Source: Candidatus Hydrogenedentota bacterium
GTDB taxonomy: Bacteria; Hydrogenedentota; Hydrogenedentia; Hydrogenedentiales; GCA-2746185
DNA length: 8,296 nt
Assembly: GCA_012965445.1 (NCBI GenBank)
Contig: DTSJ01000369.1
Span: 1-8,296, forward strand
Direction of reading: 5' to 3'
Shown in pieces: positions 1 through 7,213 of this stretch. Made by a program: the position numbers and the translations under genes. Each line of letters starts with the position of its first letter. The first letter of the stretch is position 1. The notes under the pieces are model-generated. The model ran no database searches. It had not been told where the DNA came from and worked only from the letters and a program-made list of their open reading frames with translations.

Positions 1-1
1 C

Positions 2-706
2 ATCGCAGCTGTGTTTGAGTGGAACATGCTGAGCGCGTATTGCGGAATCTTTTTGTTCGGATATCACCCCGAGGTCGGACTGTTCGAGGTCGGTTCGGTA
101 CCCATGGTCATCTACCTCCTAATTGGTTGCCTCATTGTTCCCCTCGTCGGGAATTTCGTACCCCGGGCGGTCTCCTTCTTGTTGGCGATGCGGTATTATG
201 CGGGAAACTGGGCATGGAACGCCTGGTTATTCCACAACGGCAGCTACGAAAAACTGGACAAACTTACGCGCGCGAGCAAGCTGCTGTTTCAACAGCAGCA
301 TCGCTTTCTGCCTGATGCTGAAGCGACGGAAGGCGATGCCGGATTCATGGCATTCAGGACTCTACACCTCCAAGGCCGCGTGCTGGGGATGCTGCTCCCT
401 AAAACCATTGGAGACACTCCGTTCCAGGAGTATCAATATTGCGATGGCGTCACGGTCGCACTTTCCGTCCTGGGTTGGGATTTCGGAGAAGGACACATGG
501 CCGACGAAAACCTCCTTAGGGCGATTCAGGATCAAGTCGGGTTCGAGGAAGGCGACGTTCGCGTCGTGTCTGTCGAAGCGCAACCACTCTTTGGCTCGAA
601 ACTACACTGGCGTATCAACGACGCAAAAACGGGTTTAATCGAAGAGGGTTACGTCGAGCTGGCCGAGCTGGCGAAGCGTAAACCTTGGGACGTTGGAGAG
701 ATTTGA
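2..706 (+). CDS. DUF3556-like multi-pass membrane protein, C-terminal part (5' end outside window)
   Basis: The frame is open to the left edge (it reads I-A-A before the first possible GTG at 11), so this is the 3' part of a longer gene. The visible 235 residues begin with hydrophobic segments (around MLSAYCGIFLFG, then VPMVIYLLIGCLIVPLVG and a third near AVSFLLA) followed by the stretch MRYYAGNWAWNAWLF and a soluble C-terminal half rich in charged residues. From memory, the MRYYAGNWA stretch and the hydrophobic layout match the DUF3556 family of putative membrane proteins, known in mycobacteria and some gammaproteobacteria and of unknown function. The usual family length is several hundred residues, so over half is missing here. 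The stop overlaps the start of the flavoprotein gene by 4 nt, which suggests translational coupling and a shared process. A role in modifying a membrane lipid or isoprenoid is conceivable from the neighbour, but nothing here shows it. Confidence 0.65.
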   Translation: MAAVFEWNMLSAYCGIFLFGYHPEVGLFEVGSVPMVIYLLIGCLIVPLVGNFVPRAVSFLLAMRYYAGNWAWNAWLFHNGSYEKLDKLTRASKLLFQQQHRFLPDAEATEGDAGFMAFRTLHLQGRVLGMLLPKTIGDTPFQEYQYCDGVTVALSVLGWDFGEGHMADENLLRAIQDQVGFEEGDVRVVSVEAQPLFGSKLHWRINDAKTGLIEEGYVELAELAKRKPWDVGEI

Positions 707-2124
707 GCGAATCCTATGATGCAATAGTCATTGGATCCGGACCGAACGGATTTGCCGCGGCTATTGAGTTGTCTCGAAACGGCGCGAATGTATGTATTCT
801 TGAAGCTTCCGAAACAGTAGGCGGCGGTGTGCGCAGTGCGGAGCTGACGCTACCAGATTTTGTGCATGACGTCTGCTCCGCAGTACATCCGCTAGGAATA
901 CTTTCACCGTATTTTCGTCAGTTGCCGCTGCAAGAGCACGGACTTGAGTGGGTGATGCCGCCTGCAAGTGTTGCCCATCCTCTTGACGATGAACCGGCGG
1001 TCATGTTGTGCAGGGATCTTGACGCGACGGGTGAATTTCTCGCACAAGATGCTCCCGCCTGGAAATCAATATTTGAACCTTTGTTGCCCAAGTCCCAAGA
1101 ATTACTGGCGGATATTCTGGGGCCTTTTGGAATACCCCGGCATCCGTTTCTGATGGCACGATTCGGACTGCCCGGACTTCGGTCGGCTATGGGCTTTGCG
1201 CACGGTAAGTTTTCAGGCGATCGTGCCCAGGCGTTGTTCGCAGGATGCGCCGCGCATAGTATTCTGCCTATGGAAAAACCTCTTTCCGCTGCGGTGGGCA
1301 CGCTGTTCGCGCTGACTGGACACATGGAAAACTGGCCCGTCGCCAAAGGTGGATCGGGTGAGATTTCAAAGGCGTTGGCGTCCTATTTCGAATCGTTGGG
1401 TGGAACTATCGTGTGCTCGACGAAGGTTCAATCGGAAAATGAGTTGCCACCAGCACGCGTCTATTTGTTTGATACAGATCCCGTGCAAATGGCCAATATC
1501 ACCGAGTCGATGCTGCCTGCTGGATACGTGAATCGACTGAAAAAATATCGCTATGGACCCGGAGTATTCAAACTGGACTGGGCCCTGGACGGACCAATTC
1601 CATGGATCGATCCGAAATGCCTGGAGGCCTCGACGGTTCATGTAGGCGGAACACTCGATGAAATTGCCGCGAGCGAACGCGCCTGCTGGAACGAGGAGCA
1701 TTCAGAGAAACCGTTCCTCATTCTGTGTCAGCAAAGCCAGTTCGATTCAACACGCGCACCTGAAGGAAAACACACGGGCTATGCGTATTGTCATGTGCCT
1801 CACGGTTCCACAGTGGATCAGACCGAAGCAATCGAAAATCAAATCGAACGATTCGCGCCCGGGTTCAAGGACATCATTCTCGCACGCCATAGGACGACCA
1901 CAAAGGACTTTCACGCCTACAATCCAAACTACCTAGGAGGGGTCATTGCGGGCGGTGTAGCAGATGCCACCCAGATATTCACCCGACCCGTCGCGCGCGT
2001 TAATCCATACACGACGCCGAACCCTAAAATCTTTATATGTTCAGCGTCAACACCCCCTGGCGGTGGTGTACACGGCATGTGCGGATATCACGCGGCCAGA
2101 GCCGCGATGAAGAGACTGCGGTGA
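703..2124 (+). CDS. FAD-dependent oxidoreductase, phytoene desaturase/PYROXD2-like
   Basis: Predicted 473-residue flavoprotein. The N-terminus carries a textbook dinucleotide-binding fold, GSGPNG at about residues 11-16, with the acidic residue ending the second strand at E34 and the GGGVRS turn at 40-45. The C-terminus has the second FAD contact region, FICSASTPPGGGVHGMCGYHAA (about 444-465). This arrangement is that of COG1233 (phytoene dehydrogenase-like, including PYROXD2), whose members desaturate or isomerise hydrophobic polyenes or act on unknown substrates. The substrate here is unknown. I prefer the TTG at 703, because GGAGAG lies at 695-700 and the protein then begins just before YDAIVIGSG as in relatives; a TTG at 685 in the same frame is the alternative (479 residues). 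The gene overlaps the preceding stop by 4 nt (TTGA), so the two are almost certainly one transcript. No crt, lipid or quinone genes are visible beside it. Confidence 0.85.
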   Translation: MSESYDAIVIGSGPNGFAAAIELSRNGANVCILEASETVGGGVRSAELTLPDFVHDVCSAVHPLGILSPYFRQLPLQEHGLEWVMPPASVAHPLDDEPAVMLCRDLDATGEFLAQDAPAWKSIFEPLLPKSQELLADILGPFGIPRHPFLMARFGLPGLRSAMGFAHGKFSGDRAQALFAGCAAHSILPMEKPLSAAVGTLFALTGHMENWPVAKGGSGEISKALASYFESLGGTIVCSTKVQSENELPPARVYLFDTDPVQMANITESMLPAGYVNRLKKYRYGPGVFKLDWALDGPIPWIDPKCLEASTVHVGGTLDEIAASERACWNEEHSEKPFLILCQQSQFDSTRAPEGKHTGYAYCHVPHGSTVDQTEAIENQIERFAPGFKDIILARHRTTTKDFHAYNPNYLGGVIAGGVADATQIFTRPVARVNPYTTPNPKIFICSASTPPGGGVHGMCGYHAARAAMKRLR

Positions 2125-2176
2125 CACCTTTTGGGCAGATTCCGATTAACTCACTGCGAAACGGGAGAATTCGATT

Positions 2177-2326
2177 GTGAATCGCGAAGGGTCCATTTAC
2201 TCAGCCTTTAGTCTCGAAAACGGGACTATACTTACTCTTAAATGGTGTGATCGAATGCAATTCAACACGAGGGATGCCACGTTTGATCTCACCAAGGCAC
2301 AATATTTTCGTGCGTTCACAGCATGA
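2177..2326 (+). CDS. Possible 49-residue small protein (hypothetical)
   Basis: An ORF opening with GTG, preceded by GGGAGA at 2163-2168 (about 8-9 nt spacing), runs 49 codons to TGA and fills about half of the intergenic gap. It begins MNREGSIYSAFSLENG and ends KAQYFRAFTA. It has no signal peptide, membrane segment or motif that I recognise. Support is only the plausible ribosome-binding site and the open frame; an ORF of this size can occur by chance. If it is real, it would be a free-standing gene or the last member of the upstream transcript, 52 nt after the flavoprotein stop. Confidence 0.2.
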   Translation: MNREGSIYSAFSLENGTILTLKWCDRMQFNTRDATFDLTKAQYFRAFTA

Positions 2327-2427
2327 GATTATGTAGCGTTGTTGTATGCAGTTCGTCTGGCGAGTAAGGTATTATGAGATTTTCGGGTGCTGAGTCCGAT
2401 TGACACTGAGACATTACAACTGAACGT

Positions 2428-2432
2428 GAGGA
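2428..2432 (+). promoter_or_regulatory. Ribosome-binding site of the exported propeller gene
   Basis: GAGGA ends 7 nt before the ATG at 2440, ideal Shine-Dalgarno spacing. The second ATG directly following (2443) would have 10 nt. This supports 2440 as the start and gives a normal signal peptide. Confidence 0.55.
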
Positions 2433-2439
2433 TAGGGAA

Positions 2440-4080
2440 ATGATGAAGACCTCTGTGCTGTGCATTTCAGCGATTTTCGCGGGCATCTGTGCCCGGACTG
2501 ATGCCGCGGAGCTGAGGGGTTCGGTTGTTGATGAATCGGGCAAGCCGCTTCGCGGTGTGATGATATCAGCATTCGATGAATCAGCCTCGAAAAGCGTGTC
2601 TGTTTTCACGAATGCCGATGGGCAATTCCGAATTGACGGCCTGGAAGATCGGCCCTACCTGCTTCGCGCACGAACGATTGGGAAGGAGGACAGCTTTCTC
2701 CCGGACGTAGATCCGTCTGTGAAAAATTCCGACGGCATCAGCGTTGCGATGAACCCCGTCAAAAACATCGATGAGCAGCGTCGCGGTGACAACTTACTTG
2801 GTCTATTGAAATTCGATAATGAGAAGGACAAGATGAACTTCAAGATGGCTTGCACCGGTTGCCATCAGGTCGGGACCATGGGATTTCGCGCACCGGAAGA
2901 ACCGATCGATTGGGAAACCATGATTCGGCGTATGGACGGGTTCGGGGGTCTGTATAAACATACTCAGGAAACGCTGGTTATGCGTCTTCTCGACACTTAT
3001 TCTGAGGACGCCATGGAAAGCTGGCCAGAATACACGGTGCCGTCTCAGCCGGACGGAGAAGTTCTGAGCGCCCGCATCACGGAGTGGGACATTGGAATCG
3101 AGAACGAAACGAATGCGCATGATCTGGAAATTGGACAAGATGGAAACGTGTATGTTGTCGACATGGATATGGGCGCAGTCATCCGGTTCAATCCCGAAAC
3201 GGCGGAACAGGAGACGTATCCGATTCCGGGCGGTGCGCATGCAGGCCGTTCGAGCCGAATCATCGGGCCGCACTCTATCGAAGCGGACGCAAACGGGGAT
3301 ATGTGGATGACCCTTGCGATAGCCGGGAAGATGGCCAAATTTGACACGAAAACGCACGAGTATACGATCGTTTCGAGCTTTCCCGCCCCCGTGGAACGCG
3401 GTCGTTATCCGCATACACTGCGCATCGATAAACAGGGAATCATCTGGTACACGGACGCTGGAGCGGGCGTTTTCTCGCTGCACCCTGAAACGCACGAAGT
3501 AAAACAGTATACGCTGCCCACGGCGGACCAGGCTATTGGCGGGGGAAAGGGCGAATCCCGGGGTCGCACACCGTATGGCATAGACATCGCGCCGGACGGA
3601 AAGGTCTGGTACACCAAACTGAATGGAAATCGAGTGGGCCGTATCGATCCTTCCGTGCCGGACGGAGATGTCAAGGAATGGGTACCGCCCTTCCGGGGGC
3701 CTCGCCGCCTGCACGTGGCACCGAACGGAATCGTATGGGTTCCCGGATTCGGCTCGGGGGTAATCGGGAAGTTTGACCCGCAGACCGAAGAGTGGACCGT
3801 GTATCCGCTGCCGGACCAGGAGAATCAGATACCCTATGCGCTCAACGTCCACCCAGTTTCGGGCGATGTATGGATATGCGGTACGGGGAATGACACGATT
3901 GTTCGATTCGATCCAGAAACCGAGATATTCTCGCACTACCCCACGCCTTCACGGGTGACCTACACGCGTGAGATCGAGTTCGATGCTGATGGGAACGTGT
4001 GGACGAGCAACTCGAATGTTCCAATTCGTCATTCGGAGCGCGGCTTTCCTGCGCTTATCAAAATCGATTGGGATCGATAG
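2440..4080 (+). CDS. Exported CarboxypepD-regulatory / CxxCH haem / Vgb-like beta-propeller protein
   Basis: A 546-residue predicted secreted protein with three parts. Residues 1-23 form a signal peptide (MMK, hydrophobic core, cut likely near A23 before ELRGSVVD). Residues about 24-105 look like a carboxypeptidase regulatory-like beta-sandwich (GSVVDESGKPLRGVMISAF, then FTNADGQFRIDGL). Residues about 115-195 carry one haem-c attachment motif, CTGCH at C138-C141-H142, in a small helical segment resembling a c-type cytochrome; the distal ligand is uncertain, with M147, M161, M165, M181 and M192 as candidates. Residues about 213-546 form seven repeats of the pattern PHxLxxxxxGxxWxTxxxxxxxxxFDPxTxxxxxYPxP, starting near residues 226, 277, 324, 378, 421, 465 and 509, as in virginiamycin B lyase (Vgb)/streptogramin lyase propellers. 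Antibiotic lyase activity should not be assumed; many such propellers have other or unknown roles. A periplasmic or extracellular redox or sensing function is plausible. It stands alone and faces the convergent operon. Confidence 0.8.
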   Translation: MMKTSVLCISAIFAGICARTDAAELRGSVVDESGKPLRGVMISAFDESASKSVSVFTNADGQFRIDGLEDRPYLLRARTIGKEDSFLPDVDPSVKNSDGISVAMNPVKNIDEQRRGDNLLGLLKFDNEKDKMNFKMACTGCHQVGTMGFRAPEEPIDWETMIRRMDGFGGLYKHTQETLVMRLLDTYSEDAMESWPEYTVPSQPDGEVLSARITEWDIGIENETNAHDLEIGQDGNVYVVDMDMGAVIRFNPETAEQETYPIPGGAHAGRSSRIIGPHSIEADANGDMWMTLAIAGKMAKFDTKTHEYTIVSSFPAPVERGRYPHTLRIDKQGIIWYTDAGAGVFSLHPETHEVKQYTLPTADQAIGGGKGESRGRTPYGIDIAPDGKVWYTKLNGNRVGRIDPSVPDGDVKEWVPPFRGPRRLHVAPNGIVWVPGFGSGVIGKFDPQTEEWTVYPLPDQENQIPYALNVHPVSGDVWICGTGNDTIVRFDPETEIFSHYPTPSRVTYTREIEFDADGNVWTSNSNVPIRHSERGFPALIKIDWDR

Positions 4081-4259
4081 CGATGATCGAGGTGAACGTG
4101 CTGAACGTGTTGAAAGTATAGAGGAGCGTGATTCAGTCCGTGAATGCCGTAGTTTCGAATATCCTGGGGCAGGAGCGGTGTAATCACGTCGCGATGTGGA
4201 CCGAATCCTGCGTAGCGCGCGATGGTCGTCTTTCCCGTAACCGAAGAGCTACGTCGTCG

Positions 4260-4970
4260 TCATGCATAACTGCTGTCCTCGTCTATCGTCGCGTATCCCT
4301 GCGTATAGGGGGTTTCCGCGTCGTCCTGCCGACACGTCCACAGCTCGTTCCGGGTGCCGAAAAAGAAGTAGAGCCGCTGATGCTCATGCTCCACGCTGAA
4401 CCCTTCCTCGAATGACAGACCGAGGACAAACTTTAGGATCATTTTATTCACGTTTCTATGGCCGACGATTAGATGATTGCCCTCCCCGGTCAAGAGATCG
4501 CCTCGAGCGTTGAAAAATCTTTCCACGCGAGCAAAGACGTCGTGAAGGTTTTCGCCGTCGGGTACACGATAGTTGATTTCATCGTCCGAGAAACTCCGGT
4601 AATGCTCGGTCGATTCAGCAGTAGACTGCTGCGATTTCATTTCGCCTTCGAGAATGCCGAGTGCTGTTTCTTTTATCGAATCACAATACTCAATGTCGGG
4701 TCGGCTTATGTTGATTTCGGCTATCGAAATCGCCGTTCGCCGACAACGCTCCAGCGTACTGCAATGTATCCGTTTGATCGGAACGTTTTTCAGAAATCGC
4801 GCGGAGGTCAGAGCCTGTTCCACTCCACGCGCGTTGAGTGAGGTATCCCGCTGACCCTGTAATCTTCCCTCGGCATTCCATCCCGTCTCACCATGCCGCG
4901 CAATGATCAGGCAATGCGGGCCTCTTTCCCGAATGAATTTGGCGAGTTCGCTCTCCTGATTCTCCTTCAT
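4260..4970 (-). CDS. Histidine phosphatase family protein
   Basis: A 236-residue protein of the phosphoglycerate mutase-like (histidine phosphatase) superfamily, which removes phosphate through a phospho-histidine intermediate. All the catalytic elements are visible: RHGET at R25-H26 (H26 nucleophile), the second arginine in STLERCRRTA (R75), the acid E101 in KETALGILEGE, and the second histidine H171 in LIVGHRNVNK. The DGENLHDVFARV segment (about 138-148) is typical of the branch containing cofactor-independent and CobC-like phosphatases. No signal peptide or membrane segment is seen, so it is cytosolic. Its ATG overlaps the preceding stop as ATGA (4 nt), so it is the last gene of the operon. 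By analogy with di-inositol-phosphate synthesis, it may dephosphorylate the product of the transferase, or supply or recycle the phospho-alcohol. A CobC-type role is less likely because no cobalamin gene is present. The C-terminus (about 205-236) has low similarity to anything I recall. Confidence 0.85.
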   Translation of the reverse strand: MKENQESELAKFIRERGPHCLIIARHGETGWNAEGRLQGQRDTSLNARGVEQALTSARFLKNVPIKRIHCSTLERCRRTAISIAEINISRPDIEYCDSIKETALGILEGEMKSQQSTAESTEHYRSFSDDEINYRVPDGENLHDVFARVERFFNARGDLLTGEGNHLIVGHRNVNKMILKFVLGLSFEEGFSVEHEHQRLYFFFGTRNELWTCRQDDAETPYTQGYATIDEDSSYA

Positions 4971-5659
4971 ACTTCGGCCGTGTCTTCCCTATCGAAATGG
5001 CGACGAATCAACCAGATACGTAGTATAAAATTAACGTACATCGATACTGCCCAAATCCGAAGGAGCCAGAGTAGAATTGAAGCGTTACCAGTCAATTCGC
5101 TTACGACCAGTCCTGTCGACAACATCAACAACCGACTGTCGCTGCCCGCACAGAGGAATCCAAAAAGCTTCTCCAGCTCGCGCTTCGGATAAGCTGTTTT
5201 CCAGGCAGAGCGGAATTTTTCCGAACTCGTGCTCAACAGGAAAACGCCGCCGAGAAATGCAAAACCCGCGCCAAGCGCACTCACGGAATCCACCCGTGTG
5301 CTTAGCGAAAACGATACCGCACCGACTAGCAGTAATTCGGTAAGTCGATCGGTCATCGTATCCAGGTAATCGCCCATTTTGGATGATCGGTTCTGAATAC
5401 GCGCGATTTCTCCGTCAATACATGAAAATATTCCGAATATTTGAACGAATACTACGCCCAACAACCATTGATCCATCAGTACCAACGCTACAGATGCGAC
5501 ACCTAGGATTAAGTCGATGCCCGTAGCAGCGTTGGGACTGATGCGGCGGGCCAGTCGTATGGAAAACCAGCCGGATATACGTCTTTGAACATGGTAACAG
5601 TAGGCGCCGTCCGATTCAGGCTTTGCCAGCGCTGGATACTTCCATCCGTCAGGCATCAT
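4967..5659 (-). CDS. CDP-alcohol phosphatidyltransferase family membrane protein, atypical signature
   Basis: A 230-residue integral membrane protein with about five to six hydrophobic segments (near 48-64, 66-80, 108-119, 128-145, 177-190, 195-218). Members move a phospho-alcohol from CDP-alcohol (or phosphatidyl from CDP-diacylglycerol) onto an acceptor, using two metal ions. The signature DxxDGxxAR-x8-GxxxDxxxD is read here as D82-G83, A86-R87, G96, D100 and D104, but the first Asp is Ser79. The segment before it, KPxxDG (13-18) then RRIS (27-30... RRISPN at 38-43), resembles, from memory, the DIPPS-like transferases linked to inositol-phosphate cytidylyltransferases. The ATG at 5659 overlaps the LicD-fusion stop (ATGATG), and its own stop overlaps the next start, so it is the middle gene of the operon. 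The likely donor is the CDP-alcohol made by the preceding protein; the acceptor may be a lipid or a second phospho-alcohol. Its activity is uncertain because of the Ser79 change. Confidence 0.8.
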   Translation of the reverse strand: MMPDGWKYPALAKPESDGAYCYHVQRRISGWFSIRLARRISPNAATGIDLILGVASVALVLMDQWLLGVVFVQIFGIFSCIDGEIARIQNRSSKMGDYLDTMTDRLTELLLVGAVSFSLSTRVDSVSALGAGFAFLGGVFLLSTSSEKFRSAWKTAYPKRELEKLFGFLCAGSDSRLLMLSTGLVVSELTGNASILLWLLRIWAVSMYVNFILRIWLIRRHFDREDTAEV

Positions 5660-7164
5660 TCCGATTCATTCTTGAGCGGATCGCCGGGGTCATTGAGCCG
5701 CTCAATGTCGAGATAGTCCAGCACGGTCTGCAACTCGAACTTGTCATCAGGAAACCCCGTTGGTTCATTTCCAGTTCGATGGTTTCGGTAAGGCAGTTGA
5801 CAAACTTCCATCCAATCATCTGAACCGAAATTCGTGTTTAATATTGCCACAGCATCCTGCGGAATTCCGACGGATATACCCAGAAAATCCGTACGCTTAA
5901 GAGGCAGAAAATCCTCTGGCCTGTACTGCTCTTTTTCGGGAGGAAGAACGATCATTCCATCCTCCACGATTTCGTGTTCATAGATTCCGATCCACGGAAA
6001 CCGCAAGCGTGGTCTGTTTGGAACTTTCGCGTTCTCGTCGCGAAAAATTCGACACCCCGTTCTCTTTCCGTCTCGGATGTCGGGCTCGATGGTGTAACCT
6101 TGTTTCTCCAGTTCCGGCGCGCAACTCTCAAGGAAGGCTTCGAAGTCGAAGATTACGATATCAACATCGTCATCCCAGGGAATGAAGTCGTTGTGCCTTA
6201 GTTTTCCCAGCAGCGTACCGAACATAATGCACGCACGGATTTCGTGTCGATTCGTGGTTTCGTAGAAATCTCGAATGTGTTGAATCATCGAGTTCCGCTC
6301 AGCTCCGAATCCCACCGTCTTGAACTTACTGAGCAGGCCGCGCTGCCGATCGTTGTTGCGCATTTCCCGTTCCAGATCCAATTTTGAAACCACGGGATAG
6401 ATGGTGTCATGCGCATGATTGTATTGCGTCTCATCATCAATCTCGCACCACACCAGATCGTCCACTAGCGGGCACGATATGGGTATGTCCGGTGCAACCG
6501 AAATCAGCCAATCCATCTCGTAGCCCAGGTGCCGCGTCACGCGGAAACGCTCCTCAGCCGTCTCCAGCATCAGAGAATACATGGAAAAGGAAATCTTGCT
6601 GATGCCTACCATTTCGCCCCTCACCTCAGAGCCCAGACTCTTCCGATCCTTCGAAATGTTTAATAGATTGCCGTCCAGAGTCTCCACAAAATACTCGTCG
6701 CTCGTGTTCGAAAAGCCCGACAGCAGGAGAATATTTTCGCTCGGATATTCCAGGCATACCCTGAGCGCGCGCTGTTCGTAAACGAGATCTGCCTCCAGCA
6801 GCAAAAAAGACCCATGAACAAGATGACGGGCGCAGTAAAGCGAATACAAAGTACCCGAATCCGCAAAATGCGGGTTATACACCAATTCTACCGTTTCCCG
6901 ATACCGGGCCTGCAACGGATCAAATTGTTCGGACAGGTGTCCCGTCACGATCACGATCCGCTCGATACCCACATCCAGCAAACGTAACATCGATTCCTCA
7001 AGAATCGTTTTCTCTCCCAGACACACGAAGCTCTTGGGCATCAGTCTAGTGCGTTCCTTCAGCCGAACGCCCATTCCGGCAGCAAGGATGACTGCCGTTC
7101 GGATCGCGAGATCTTTGGACGCAGGCGTTTCTTGAATTATTTCCATGTCATGCTTAACAGTCAT
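5656..7164 (-). CDS. Fused nucleotidyltransferase (LicC/IPCT-like) and LicD-family phosphotransferase
   Basis: A 502-residue cytosolic fusion. Residues about 22-255 form a nucleotidyltransferase: LAAGMGVRL (27-35) is the nucleotide loop, MPK (42-44) its lysine, EAD (124-126) supplies the first metal Asp, and WCEIDDETQY (239-248) ends with the second acid (D243 area), as in LicC, PntC and inositol-1-phosphate cytidylyltransferases. This suggests CTP plus a phospho-alcohol giving CDP-alcohol. Residues about 285-485 form a LicD domain: FGTLLG (315-320) and FIPWDDDVDI (327-336) match the LicD/fukutin signature for transferring phospho-alcohols to glycans. Both domains look complete. The exact alcohol is unknown; phosphocholine, inositol and ribitol types all use similar folds. 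Start: ATG at 7164 lies 5 nt behind a -10 box (see promoter), so the mRNA may be leaderless; an internal ATG at 7146 has no ribosome-binding site. First gene of the operon. The linker 256-285 is charged and probably flexible. Confidence 0.85.
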   Translation of the reverse strand: MTVKHDMEIIQETPASKDLAIRTAVILAAGMGVRLKERTRLMPKSFVCLGEKTILEESMLRLLDVGIERIVIVTGHLSEQFDPLQARYRETVELVYNPHFADSGTLYSLYCARHLVHGSFLLLEADLVYEQRALRVCLEYPSENILLLSGFSNTSDEYFVETLDGNLLNISKDRKSLGSEVRGEMVGISKISFSMYSLMLETAEERFRVTRHLGYEMDWLISVAPDIPISCPLVDDLVWCEIDDETQYNHAHDTIYPVVSKLDLEREMRNNDRQRGLLSKFKTVGFGAERNSMIQHIRDFYETTNRHEIRACIMFGTLLGKLRHNDFIPWDDDVDIVIFDFEAFLESCAPELEKQGYTIEPDIRDGKRTGCRIFRDENAKVPNRPRLRFPWIGIYEHEIVEDGMIVLPPEKEQYRPEDFLPLKRTDFLGISVGIPQDAVAILNTNFGSDDWMEVCQLPYRNHRTGNEPTGFPDDKFELQTVLDYLDIERLNDPGDPLKNESE

Positions 7165-7169
7165 ACCTC

Positions 7170-7199
7170 ATTATATCAATTGAATCCCGTCTGTGTCGA
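7170..7199 (-). promoter_or_regulatory. Strong extended -10 promoter of the LicD-fusion operon, implying a leaderless start
   Basis: Read on the minus strand there is TCGACA (7199-7194; five of six bases of TTGACA), an 18-nt spacer ending in TGA, and a perfect TATAAT (7175-7170). The TG one base before the -10 box makes it an extended -10. Transcription should start about 6-7 nt after the box, on or beside the A of the ATG at 7164; only GAGGT lies between. The sigma-70-type match is good; the leaderless consequence is inference from spacing. Confidence 0.65.
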
Positions 7200-7213
7200 A
7201 CCGGTGCGTGGAT

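Larger units (their letters stand above)
2125..2439. other. 315-nt intergenic region upstream of the exported propeller gene
   Basis: The gap between the flavoprotein stop and the next strong gene holds no RNA gene I can recognise. There are isolated promoter-like pieces (TATACT at 2227-2232, TATTAT at 2370-2375, TTGACA at 2400-2405), but none has a partner at 16-18 nt, so I do not call a promoter. A GAGGA ribosome-binding site sits at its right end. One short ORF (2177-2326) is listed separately with low confidence. A promoter for the downstream gene is expected here. Confidence 0.5.

Noticed and set aside
918..1346. 142-codon minus-strand ORF within the flavoprotein gene
   Set aside because: Shadow frame opposite a strongly supported gene; no motif or ribosome-binding site.
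2400..2405. TTGACA box upstream of the propeller gene
   Set aside because: No -10 element at 16-18 nt; the nearest AT-rich stretch is only about 9 nt away.
2803..3936. 377-codon antisense ORF opposite the propeller gene
   Set aside because: It lies wholly opposite a gene with clear domains and its translation is arginine-rich without any motif; a shadow of the repeats' codon pattern.
4063..4078. Hairpin ATCGAT-TGGG-ATCGAT overlapping the propeller stop codon
   Set aside because: Only 6 bp and no T-tract afterwards, so it is not a convincing intrinsic terminator; no better hairpin was seen between the convergent genes.
2440..4080. Calling the propeller gene an antibiotic-resistance virginiamycin B lyase
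   Set aside because: The propeller repeats resemble Vgb, but the fused haem segment and exported location argue for another role, and the catalytic residues cannot be verified by eye.
4093..4109. Two copies of TGAACGTG in tandem downstream of the propeller gene
   Set aside because: Only two 8-nt copies, easily by chance.
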